From the NCBI GenBank assembly GCA_002914845.1, contig JXTC01000160.1:444746-508745 (forward strand): 64,000 nucleotides of DNA. The letters run 5' to 3'. The position numbers and the translations under genes are program-made. Positions within the stretch are counted from its first letter, which is position 1, and every line of letters starts with the position of its first letter. The notes under the pieces were generated by a model. The model worked only from the letters and a program-made list of their open reading frames with translations, made no database searches and was not told where the DNA came from. Source of the DNA: Trema orientale (taxonomy: Eukaryota; Streptophyta; Magnoliopsida; Rosales; Cannabaceae). Positions 22,550 through 34,400 of the stretch are shown piece by piece.

Positions 22550-24200
22550 CAAGTTTTTCTTTTTCTCTTTTGACAAAAACGACAATATCTCGTATATAAG
22601 ACAACAACACTATTATAGCTTCAGATTTCTAGAGAGTGAGAACATTCTAAAAGAACGACAAAAAACCACATAAACTAGTGAACTAAATTATTTTTAAAGC
22701 CACAAACAAAAACGACAGACAATAATGGACAATTTATACACCTTGTGTATATACAAAAAGAGAGATAATTAACCGAACACCTTGTAAAACGCCAGTATCT
22801 CTAATTAACGACGGAGTAATTAACAAAACGACAAATAATTAAATGCAACACGCGTAGAATGACGACATATGACTTTACTTAAAAGTTAAAACCACAAAAT
22901 ATGCTGTATAACGACATAAACGATTTTTAGTGAAAAAAAAAAGATGTAATAGAGAAAAAGAAGCAGCAGCATCATCTTAGACGAATGACAGTAATTAAAA
23001 TGACATCATCTCTTACAAACAGCGGTCAATTTTTTATTAGAAAATATCCTTAAAAAACGACAAGTGATCCAATAAAAATGTTCTTTCTGACAAATTAAGT
23101 GTAGACTTTACATATAACAACTTCTTCGTTTTATGATAATTTGTGCAAATCAAATTTGAACTCTGGCAGTCTTATTATCACTTTGGTCTTAAAAGAATTC
23201 TACTTGCATACTGGCAGTGTTAGGTGATTAATATTAGTTTTAGGAAAATATATGCCTATTAGTATTTATATTTTACAATTGAAAGATTTTAGTTTATTTG
23301 TTACTTTTAATTGAATGAGTCAAAACGTAGTATAGGAGTATATTTTCTTCTATACATTTTATGCTCATTTAGGTTTAGTATCTGTTTAGCGGGTAAGTGT
23401 CTTTATTTTCTAAGAATTAGTGGAAAGTATCATGTCTTATTATATCTTTATTTAAAGAGTCCGAAGTACATAAAGTGGATATCTTATTTAACTTTCTTTT
23501 TTAGATATGACGTAACATTAATTTTTCAATTGCGCACACGTTATTCCAACAACACAATGAAGTTAAACATAAAATACCTGTCTTATTATTTTTTTTTTTT
23601 CCTGGAAGAAATAAAAGAGAGACAAATAAATGAAAGTAAACCATTTGTTATCCATCATTTTCAGTCGGAAAAATTGTAACCAAAGTTTGTCTATTGGCAT
23701 ATTCGGCAGCCATCTCAAAATCTATTTGCTTTCCCTTCACAACATAAACACAAAAAAGAAAGAAAAGAGAGATTCTATTTCTCAATAACCAATATGGTTT
23801 ACTACTTCCTTTCCCTTCCCTCCCTATAAAACAGTTACAATATAAACAATGCTGCTTATTCTGTTTTTAAACCTTTGATTACAGATTTAAAAATAAAATA
23901 AATAGAAAAAAAACTTTGGTACAATAAAATGATTCTGGCACTTCTGTTTTAATCCCATCATATGGCCAAAGAATTGGTTACCATGTTTTCCAACGAGTTT
24001 TCTATAAATCGGTGAACCGATCTTTGCTGTGCTGACATGTAGCTGAACCGATCAAACAAACAGCTCCGGCAACCGAGCTTCCCATCATCCAAAACTCATG
24101 CCCTTCTGTTCACTTTCTTCAAAGTTGGATCAATCTCGATATTCAATGTGGGATTCCCCGGGAAATTCTATAACAGCTGAACCAAAGTAGATGGAACAAC
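22550..24200. other. Intergenic region between tRNA-Asp and the DUF3527 gene
   Basis: No gene supported. In 22570-23070 the words AACGACA, AACGAC or GACGACA occur about eight times, far more than expected in such AT-rich DNA. The last part (about 23700-24200) is probably the 3' UTR of the minus-strand DUF3527 gene. Confidence 0.5.
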
Positions 24201-26938
24201 CTATACTCTTGCAATTGGAGAAAAGGGTGGATTGAGCACATAAGATGGTGGGATTTCTTTTACCCTTTTAGTGACATTCCTCTTCTCTGCTGTGACGGCT
24301 TCGATTAAGAACTTCACTTCCTCCTCAATAAGTACTTTCAGCGAACTTCCCTGAGGTAACTCTTTGTTTCTCTCCTCCCCTGCATCCAAAGAGGTTTCTG
24401 TCCCATGAAGAATGGCAATACAAACGGAGAATGCTTGTAGTGTAGACAATTGAGCATGAAAATCAACAGCATAAAGTCCTTCCTCAATTACTGTCATGGT
24501 CAATGCTGGTGTATTATCTTTTGCTCCCTGTGTTCCGATCAAAAGAAACAACCTTCAGATGCTACGTAACTATTGAAAAGCAGCGATAAAACGAATCAAA
24601 ATGAAGTTAGCGGACAATGCTTTGCAATGGCCTAATACACAATTTTTCCGATTCCTGCAATTTTTGGCCATACCTTAGATCTAGATTTTTCTTGCATGTC
24701 TAACAAGTCTCCTGCTACAAATAGCCGCTTAACATCAGTAAAGTATTGGCATCCATCATGGCATGGAATCTTTTGTTTTTTACGCAATGGTTGGAATGCA
24801 TTATTGATTATGCCCCAAAACACAAGAATTAAAAAATACCCTACACAAGCATGTCCATGTACAGGGCATTTATCCATTTGGCATCGGAATTTACTATAAT
24901 TCGAGAAACTTTTTTTTTCTTTGGTAAGATGTCTAGGCGGAATCTATGTCTGTGGACCCCATGTCTGAGTTCTAGTTACTTGGTTTGTTTACTATCGGAT
25001 ATTCTAGCACCATAATCACCAATTTTCCAATTTGTAATCATGAATTCTCTAGGATTGCATAAAAAAGTTTACCTGAACAAAGAGTTCCATGGGCAGCTGA
25101 TTCTCCATAATTGATTGACTATTGGCACATTGAAAATGCGGATTGCCCAAAACGGTAAGAGGACAGGCCATATCCCATCCACCACAATCACAACCTCCAC
25201 CCAACCTCCAACGATTTAGCAATGATGACGGCCTCCCACTTTCGTCACTTGGCAAGCCATGGTTTCCAGCTGGAATTACCACCTTCACCTTATCTGGAGT
25301 CCTACCATCAGAAAGGCCTTGTTTCTTCCGCTGCTCAGCCATCTTGAGATTAAGCAGGTTTTTATGTGTTTTCTCACTAGTCATATCTCCTCTCTTATAT
25401 TTCAAGCTCTCTCTCTTTTCAAATGGGGCTTGCATGACAATAGCTGCAACTTCAAGACTCGGATGCAAATTTGCAGGTGTCCAAGGGTAGGGATTTGAAT
25501 GACTTGATTCATCATCACTAGAAACATGTTTTTGTTGAACTTTGACCTCACCCAAATGAGCCCCAGCCAAGCCTTGATCAGAACCTATGCTAACTTTATT
25601 GCTATCAAGGGTACAATTTGAGTTCTCTTGAGCTGTAACACTTAGTCTTGCATGAGCAATATCATACAACACAAACTCTGTCACCATTGAATTGTCAAAA
25701 ACTCCCTCTTTTAGTTCGGAACATAGATAACAAGAGACTTGCATCTGTCCAACCATTGAAGAATCTCTCTCACTATCAAAAAATCCCCATCTACTGGCAT
25801 TGCTCTTCTTTCCACCGTCAATCGAGTGGAAGGTATATACCCACTTAAATGCATCTTTTGCCTTCCATGTCTTGGCTACAAACACATCTTCTGGGCATTT
25901 TAGTGAGAACTCAAAAAATGGTAATCCATGTTTATTTTCCAACTTAAGATAGCCATGTAGGTGAACTGGTGAACATGAAACAGAGGACTGATTGTTACTC
26001 TTGATAAACTGAGATTCACACTCTGATTCCTGTGCTCTATCAGAAAAGTTCTCCATAAGGGATTTGCGATACATCCTGTTGGTTCTCATGTCTTCCAATC
26101 CAGTTGTTCTGACCTCATCAGGTTCCACTGCATAACTTAAAGGACTTCGCAAAGACTTCGACTTCATGAACGGATCAAACATCTTTCTGATGGGACTGAA
26201 CCGAGCCTTTGAGCTGGCCTTGGAGGAGCAATCACTTCCAGACTGAGAAGGGGAAGCTGGCAATTCTACCTTTGCAGAAACTGACTTGTGCAATATCCGC
26301 ACAGCATCTCTTTCAAGAAGTTCATTACTACTTCTCAGAGGACCAACAACAGGCTCACTTCTCAAATTTGAATCCATAGAGGCACCACCTACACTTTCAG
26401 TGGAGTTGTTCCCCCTGCTACCAGGATCCAAACAGATTTCAATGAAGCCATCTGATGTGTGTTGTTTCACATAAGGCTTGGAAACAGAAGGCGCAAGAGA
26501 ATTTGAATCAAAAGAAATCACTGGAGATCTCCTTTTTGGGTTTTCTTCATCTGAACTACACAACGAGTCAACAATAGAGAAAGAGATGTCACTATTTCTT
26601 GACACTTCAATTTTCTTCCTTCCCCCCACAGTACCCATTGTCTTCATTTTCCTCACTTCTTTTGAACTTTGATAAACGGAACCCCGCTTAAACTCTACAT
26701 TGCATTCTTTTGTAACAGGTCTCGATGGCATGTTCTTACAAGAAACGCTGCGGTAGCGACTAAAGCTAATCTCTCTGAAATCTCCCTGTAGTATCAATAA
26801 CTCATCTTTACGTGAGAGTCTCCCTTTTGTGCTACTCTTCCTAGTAAATGAACAATTATGTTGAGATGGAAGAACAGTATTAGGGCTCAAACCCACTGTA
26901 CGGTTCTTTTCAAAATCTAACTCCATCTCCAGTCCCAT
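24201..26938 (-). CDS. DUF3527 family protein, unknown function
   Basis: Two coding exons, 26938-25073 and 24527-24201, join in phase 0 across a GT-AG intron (CAG|GTAAAC ... AACACAG|GGA), giving 730 aa. The N-terminal half is Ser-rich and basic and looks disordered. The C-terminal half has the family's conserved blocks: HGYLKLENKHGLPFFEFSLK, FVAKTWKAKDAFKWVYTFHS, SRWGFFDSERDSSMVGQMQV, EFVLYDIAHARLSV, KVVIPAGNHGLP and SSLLNRWRLGGGCDCGGWDM, and the last exon ends the domain with GLYAVDFHAQLSTLQAFSVC. This is the plant-specific DUF3527 family; function and location are unknown, and I see no signal peptide or membrane helix. ATG 26938 follows a 3' splice site (TTCTTGCAG, exon from 26954), so the leader is split. 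From memory it resembles At4g11450, next to the carrier homologue in Arabidopsis. Confidence 0.92.
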
Positions 26939-26954
26939 TGGCAGAGCTGCAGTT

Positions 26955-28190
26955 CTGCAAGAAAAAAGTGAAAGATGAGAATCAGAACCTGCGGAAGCAA
27001 TGATCTACTAATATGTCAACAAACTTAAACCTCATTGTTAAAAAACTCTAGTTTGTAAACCGAAAAATCCATGACCGAAACATTCAATCACCGAACTTAA
27101 AGGTTAACAGGAGTTCTTAAACAATGACAGAAGTCCGGGTGGAAAACCCAGAAAAGAAAAGGCAAGAAAATAATAGTAAAGCATAGTCCATAGACTTCAT
27201 TATCAGCAAGAGACAATACCCAATATCTGCTTTTGCAACTTTTAAAGAAGAAAAGAAAAATATCATGAAATGGAAACAGAACTCTGATGTCAAGCACATA
27301 TAACCAATGCAGTATCTTTACCAAATTATGCAGTCAATATATATAAGAATTATGAACCCAAATGCTCATAATTTGCTATAAACATACCAAAAAATCAAAT
27401 TATCTAAGAATCTTCAATTTCAGAAGCAATAGTTCAAGGATCTTAACCTTGCCCAAAACCATGAATTGAAAAAGCTGTCAACCCCATGAAGGATTCCAAA
27501 CTTTGAGATCAAAAAACCTCAAAAACTCCGAACCTCCTTGATCTAGATATACCGAAAACACTACCCCCTACAACAACAGTGATCCCTCTATAAGCTCCCC
27601 CAAAAAAGAGTAAAGTCATTTAGCTAAAAGCAAATAAGATACATGTACATATAAATATATGTACTTACTGAAAACAACCACTTTATTTTCACTTGCACTC
27701 CAAGCCAAAAGAGAAAGAAAACAAACAAAAAAGAAGTGTGCTTGTAGAAATGGGGGCTTACCCCACTAGATCTCAGAGAAGTGAAGCCAAAGAGAAAAGC
27801 CCAACAAGCATGCCTTTAGATGCAATCATAATCACCAGTCTCTTAAGCTGAAAGTCTCACCGAAATTATCCCATAAAACCCAAAAAAAAACCAAAAACCC
27901 CACATTAAAGGAACAGTAAGCTGTGACACCCAAAGCCAAAAGATAAGTACTTTAAAGAGAAAAAGCTAAAATAAAATAAAAATCAGAGATAGACCCAAGT
28001 GCAGTAAAGCATTAATAGACACAAAAAGTGTAGCTTCAGAGAGAGAGCGAGTGTGTGTGTATGTGAGAGAGAGAGAGAGAGAGAGAGGGTGAGGTGGACA
28101 TGATTTTTAGAGAGAGAAAGCTTGCCTGAAGAAGAGTTGAGATGTTGGGAAGGAAAGAGAGATCTCTCTCTCTCTCTCTCTCTCACTCAC
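26955..28190 (-). promoter_or_regulatory. 5' leader of the DUF3527 gene with a candidate GC-AG intron and CT microsatellites
   Basis: On the minus strand a CT-rich leader (28190-28126) ends CTTCTTCAG|GCAAGC, a strong GC-type donor. The acceptor TTTTCTTGCAG ends at 26955, giving a 1171-bp leader intron. (CT)n tracts at about 28155-28185 and (GA/CT)n at 28035-28090 flank the likely start. Another possible donor, GTGGG|GTAAGC, lies near 27770, so alternative leaders are possible. Confidence 0.5.
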
Positions 28191-28259
28191 AGTGAGAAGA
28201 AAAGGCTTTGTTACACTGAAGAGACAAAGAGCGGCTGAACCTCTGTTCATGTCTAGTAA

Positions 28260-30236
28260 AAAGCCATGCCCTTCTCAGTCATCATATGCTGTTTCTTTTT
28301 TTTTTTAAGCTTTATTTTATTTTATTTTTAATTTTTCTAATGGTTACTTTAGGCCAGTGATTTGCACAACCTTGGAGAGAGCACCATGATCAAAATGACA
28401 ATATTGCCCTTATTAAGACAACAGCCGTATTTTTGTTTAATGGTTAATTTTGGAATTTGGTGGGTGTTAATTAAGAGGTGGAGTGCACTAATCATAGTAA
28501 AGCTAGGTGTTTCTTATCACTGCCACATGTATCTTAGTTTACAATAAGTTTTTTGGGAAATGAAGATATCAAGGACTGTGAGGAATCCTACAATCAATTC
28601 GACAGTTTTCTAATAATTATTTGTTAAAGAAGGGCTCTCTAAAAAATATATATTTTAAAGAAGTGATATTAATACAATAAAATGTAGATTTTTTTCCCTC
28701 AAGAAAAATAAAATGTAGATCTCACAATATCCCTAAGTTCTAAGGATATGGTCCTTAAGGACTTTTTATTTTATTTGCTAATGGATTCAAAAAGCCATAT
28801 ATGAGATAATGCCCATTCGAGGCAATTAAATCTAAAATACTCATAATTCCTTCCTACCATTTTTAATTATTGAGTGGTCCAACGATTTAATTTGGAAACT
28901 AAAAATGGTCCAAAAAAAACCTTAAAGTATATCTGTTATTTTCTTAGAGTTGGAGCAAAGGATACCCAACTTTCTTCTTTTTCTTTAATGTGGATTGTGG
29001 AACATAGCATCAATACCATAATGTGGTAGAAATATAAGACCTGAGCTTATAATATAACAGCATAAACTGACTGCTAAATACCAAGTGCTGATATTATTAC
29101 ATCATTTTGGTAATAACGATTATATGGTCTTGTATTTAGCATAATCAGATTGCTCCCAAGAAAAGAAGATTGAAATTACAAAAAGTGTTGATCACAAGAT
29201 CATTCATCTTAAGAATAGCGAGGGGTAATATGGTAATTAGGCTTGCACGTGATTGGCTTTGGCGGGAGGTGAAAAAAATTGAGGCGGTCGGTCACACAAA
29301 ACTCACGGAATCTTAGACTATAACGTAATCTACGCTTCACTCCAATTCTTTTTTCCTTTTTTCTTTAATTATTTTATTTTTTCTTAATACTCAATCGTTT
29401 ATTATTTGTTTATCGTTTCAATTAAATACAACAGGAAATTTGATAGTTTATTAATTTTTTTCCTCATTTCCCAATTCAAGTCGTTTAAGATTTGATCTTC
29501 AGAGAACACTAGCTCGAAAATGACTACACTTAAAACTGTAAAAATTAAGCCTTACAAATCCACAAACTATGTAAGAGACCAAAAACGAGAATAATTGTTG
29601 TGCTTATTAATTGTCTTCTAAAAATTGTTAGTGTTAGACACAACTAATGTATCCGTCATAGTTTTTATTATGACAAAAAGTCCTAAATGCACTTACTTTC
29701 TCACTTTTTTTATAATATTATATTTTAATGTTTGATTCGAGAATTTTACTATCCAAATTAGCATAATAATAATTTAACAAAAAATCCACACGTAAAAGAG
29801 GAAATTAAGAGAGTAATGAAGAGAAGATAAATAATAGTGCTGCTGGCGTTCTTCATTAGAAGATTTATGTAGACTCTAAGAACATTGAATAGTAGAAAAG
29901 AACAACAAACCTTGGATGGAGCAAAGTTCTTCCCGTCACTCTCAGGGAATACAAACAAAGCTATTAAATTGACCAAATAAATGACCCGACCGATGTTACA
30001 TTGCATTTTATTATTCTTCTTTATATCAATTACCCACCAAAGTTTTGCATACATTTAAATCTTAACTCCATTCTCCTTTATGAGCAAAAGATTAACAACG
30101 AATGAATATCTCAACTCCATTCTATCTTGTATCAGATATTTAAAGGGAAAAAAAAAAGGTGTTGGTGCGCTATTGAATACAAACAAGTCAAATTTTTATC
30201 ATACTCTATACTAATGTGATATTAGTACATTACATT
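28260..30236. other. Intergenic DNA, no gene seen
   Basis: AT-rich, without convincing reading frames. A cluster of promoter-like words (CACGTG, ATTGG, TTTGGCGGGA) lies at 29246-29267 with no gene following it. Confidence 0.55.
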
Positions 30237-30437
30237 TTTTTTTTTTTTTTTTAAAAGTGGGGCTTAACTAATGACCTCCACTTATTACAAATTAAAGGAA
30301 AATACCTAATACTACCCAATTCCCACCCCACCCCATTAGGGATAATTGGCTTTCACGCCTACCCCGATGTGACTCGAACCTAGGACCGAGATCCTAGGTA
30401 GTGGATGCTCTTACCACTTGAGCTAACCCACTTCGTC
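30237..30437 (-). mobile_element. tRNA-derived SINE, copy 1 (complete)
   Basis: Read on the minus strand it starts GACGAAGTGGGTTAGCTCAA, with A box TAGCTCAAGTGG and B box GGTTCGAGTCA about 35 bases on. A non-tRNA body follows, and it ends in an A-run (the T-run at 30237-30252 on the plus strand). It is flanked by a perfect 18-bp direct repeat, ATATTAGTACATTACATT, at 30219-30236 and 30438-30455. Relatives lie at 42350-42525 and 57164-57362. Length about 200 bp. Confidence 0.95.
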
Positions 30438-30506
30438 ATATTAGTACATTACATTAAATGTAAGTGCGGCAAAATATTAGAATTTCTCACTTTTCATTAT
30501 TTTTTC

Positions 30507-30715
30507 TACTCTTTTTTAGTATCTCTATTTGTTACGTAGATTTCACTAGACTTTTGTTATATAAATATAAGATATTATAATGAAATCCATGAATCAAACA
30601 GTAAGAATTACTCTTTTTTGGTATCTCCATTTGTTACGTAGATTTCACTAGACTTTTGTTATATAAATCTATATTATATAAATATAAGATAATTTAATGA
30701 AATTCATGTAGAGCA
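30507..30715. repeat. ~105-bp tandem duplication
   Basis: TTTGTTACGTAGATTTCACT with its surroundings occurs twice in tandem, from about 30507 and 30609; the second unit has an extra TATATAAATCTATAT. It lies just after the SINE. Confidence 0.85.
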
Positions 30716-31476
30716 CCTCTAAACCATCGTGGAATGGTTAAGGAGGCTTCTCTAAAAGTTCCAATTTTTCTGCTCATGTTGCAATGATTATAGTAAGAGA
30801 AGAAGGATGGTGGGAAGATGTAGTCAAAGCACAAAGTTAAAGATAGAAGCCAGAGCTTTCAATCAAGACATTTTTTATCATCTACAACTTCTTGGCACAT
30901 TCCCATTTGCGTTTATGAGCTTAGTTTACAATCCAAGCAACTTCTCTTTCATTAATTTTTGGACCTACTTGAACTTTTGCTGCCAGGCGCAGCCTTAACT
31001 TTGCCATCTCTAATTACATGAAACTGAAATTTAAGACATCAAAATCAAAAGCTGGGTTTGCACATTGTGCTATTGCAAACTACTCAATTAACTTCCCCAC
31101 TCACCCCAAAAAGAATTTATGTACACGTAAATGTGTGTATATTATGTATATACATGTACAGAGAGCGAGCTACGAAAATGGATACAAACTCATATTACTT
31201 GCGGTACAAACATCAACATTGGGATAATGCTAAGTCGATTTTATTGTGAAATCTGGTTAGCATATTACTCCTCTATTGTAACCACCTACAATAGTAACAC
31301 GTTGTAAAAGAGAGCACAACTTTTAACAGTAATGAGACTAGGAAGCCTGCGACTTTTGTCCTAAACCTCCACATGGAATGTATGTTATATAAGTATCCTA
31401 AGGCTCAATATGCACAATACATAGCCAGATAAAAGCTATACAAAGAACAATTTCTTACTACTCCACTAGCACATTC

Positions 31477-34400
31477 CTACTCGGCGTTCTTTGGAGCACT
31501 TTTTGGAGTCTCAGGAGTTTCCTCCTTTTTAGGCTTGATAAAGGATTTCTGTGTCTCCAACACAGGCATATGCGCTTCGCTTGTTTTCTTGAAAACATCG
31601 TTAACTGCCTTGTCAGACTCACGGGGACTCACCAGCTTCTTCTCGACATCTTCAAATTTGGCAGTGGCCCATGGAGCCGTGCCTACATTTTTTGCTGAAC
31701 TTGGAGAGTCGATTGTCAGCGTGGCAGCATCGTCCCGAGATGCATACCATGAATGACCACAGGCGGTACACTCCAACTGAAGCCACAAACCCGAGGGACA
31801 ATGTCAACAGCAACTATGATATGAACGTTAAAATGCCACAAGATATAAACTGCTCAGATTAATCATATAACGCATGTAAGATATACAGCAATAGCTGGAA
31901 TCATGCTAAGAATAAACTACTTAAAAATACACTGTGAATTAGCACTAGGCAATATAATTGGCAGCATATTATTTGTCATCCTCCGTGTTAATTGGTCGAC
32001 ACACCACGTGTAGGCAGGGANNNNNNNNNNNNNNNNNNNNNNNNNNNNNNNNNNNNNNNNNNNNNNNNNNNNNNNNNNNNNNNNNNNNNNNNNNNNNNNN
32101 NNNNNNNNNNNNNNNNNNNNNNNNNNNNNNNNNNNNNNNNNNNNNNNNNNNNNNNNNNNNNNNNNNNNNNNNNNNNNNNNNNNNNNNNNNNNNNNNNNNN
32201 NNNNNNNNNNNNNNNNNNNNNNNNNNNNNNNNNNNNNNNNNNNNNNNNNNNNNNNNNNNNNNNNNNNNNNNNNNNNNNNNNNNNNNNNNNNNNNNNNNNN
32301 NNNNNNNNNNNNNNNNNNCTTTGATTAGGGAAAAAGGGCCCCAAAGTAATGGGCTTTAGAAGAAGTTTAAGACTAACTTAATACAACACTTTATAACAAA
32401 TTTAACACAATAAGTTTGTATGTATATATATCATATTATATAATACTGTATATAATACATAAAAGAAAAAAAAATTGGCAAAAGTTCAGTGGGGGCAATT
32501 GCCCCCACTGGCCCCTATGCAGCTCCGTCCATGCGTGTAGGCAACAGGAAAATTGTAAATCTTTTATATCTATAGTATGAAAAGCATCTCTAGTTTAACA
32601 TAGACACTTGCTTAGGCAATATCCTCAAAGGCGAAGTTGTTCACTCATCCACTAATTTCCATATTCCATCTATTTTAATGTTAAAACTAAAACCAAACGT
32701 GTAGCTGCTAATCTAAATGTGCAATATTAGTGCTGGTTAAAATGATCCATTTAATCCAAATAGCTACAAAAATAGCAAAAGCTACATGCTAGAAAAGGTT
32801 CGGTGCTTGATACAGACTATTTTTCTAAGGGCTTCAAGATAAGAAGACATGAACCTGGTAACGCTCTCCGTGTCCAGCTTGGATGATCTCCCTTAGACCG
32901 ACTTTAAGCTCTGAGCATCTTGTGCAGCGAGCATCAGTCATCTGCTTCACAAACAACAAACAGCACAAACAGCTATGCAGACTGAGACCAAATAATGAAA
33001 GATAAAAGCTAATTGAAACAAACTGAAGTTACCTGCATTCTTTCTGACTCATCAGGTTCCTTTTTGGCCATCTCCTCAGCAGTTAAACCCTCCTACAANG
33101 ATATTTAGTTTAGTTATACTTTCTCCTCCCCCATATTTGCTTCAGAAAGAGAAAGCAAATATAAAATGCAAAGGAGGAGAAAACGATGCAAATAATCAAT
33201 CTGTTAAGAGTCTATGTATGATGATATGATCAGAATCACCAAACAATATAATATTTTCTCCTTCCACTGAAAAAAAAAAAAAAAAAGTACCATAATTGCT
33301 TTTGTAGCTTCATCTAAATATTCGACTTATATCACCCTGTTTGTCTGGCAAACCCGCCAAATCCAAAATAATGAAGACATAATCTTTTACCCACTAAATT
33401 TTGCTATATCTTATTACAACAGCAATGATAAAAACAGAAGTTAAGACAGTAAAATTTGCTAGAAAGGACCATGAATTTCCATTTCACCCCAATCTGAGGT
33501 CCCACTCTAAGCAACATCCTTATTGTTTCTCCTTTTTCATTACTCCTATCCATCATTTTTCTTTTCATCACCTCTTAAATTTTCTTGGCTCTCAAAATTG
33601 GCACTATCTCCACTTTGCAAAAGCAAATCATGAAATGTTATTCCACATGACTGCTTAGCCAATAAAGTAGCCACATTCATAAGAAATTAAAATTAACATA
33701 AGGAATAGCCTCTTTTCCCTCATTCTGAGCACAAACATTTTAAGTCCAAACAATCTTCCAACTTTAATACCATTAACTACCTGGTTGGTAGTTTCATATT
33801 GCTTTCTCATTCAAGATACCAGAGACAAGTAAATCAAGCACACCATATGAGATCCTTCCCTGTTTAGAAACTACAGAAGTTTCTATCCATCATTGAACTT
33901 GCTGTCGATAATATAAAATGGAAAGAATCAAAATTCTCGTACTCAACATAATGGATTATACCATTGATGACAAGATCCAGTCTGGGACAACCGAATCCAG
34001 TCAGAGTAACAATTGATATAAACTTCATTCAGAATCACTGCATGACCAAAGTGTCAGAAAATGCAAATATCAGGCTGCGATCAAGTCCATACCTTTAGCT
34101 CATTTGGTGTCATGTTTAGTATTTTTGGAGGATCTAGCTCCCCATTTATGAGTCGTCGGGCAAGAAGTGCAGTGTTCTGTTAAGATAAGGATATTAAAGC
34201 AATAGCATAACAACGAAACAAAGTTTTTGACATATTTGTTACAAGTTAAACTCTCATCCCACTTTAGCATGTAAATCATACAAAACCTGGACTTAAAAAA
34301 ATGTGTGCCTTCATGTTTGTAGTCATGCATGAATGGGGATGTAAATCTAGTATCTATTTCACGGATGTTAAAGAAAATAATAATAACACAAAGAGACAAT

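Noticed and set aside
23311-23679. A 122-codon plus-strand ORF
   Set aside because: AT-rich composition giving Phe/Tyr/Lys/Ile-rich sequence; no domain, and no promoter or splice context.
24632-24899. Small ORFs on both strands between the two DUF3527 exons
   Set aside because: They lie in the intron, overlap each other and have no recognisable family.
30365-30430. A tRNA-like gene on the minus strand (A and B boxes)
   Set aside because: The boxes belong to a SINE with target duplications and an A-run; the acceptor stem does not close as in a real tRNA.
31958-32359. ORFs across 31958-32359
   Set aside because: They consist mainly of N and carry no information.
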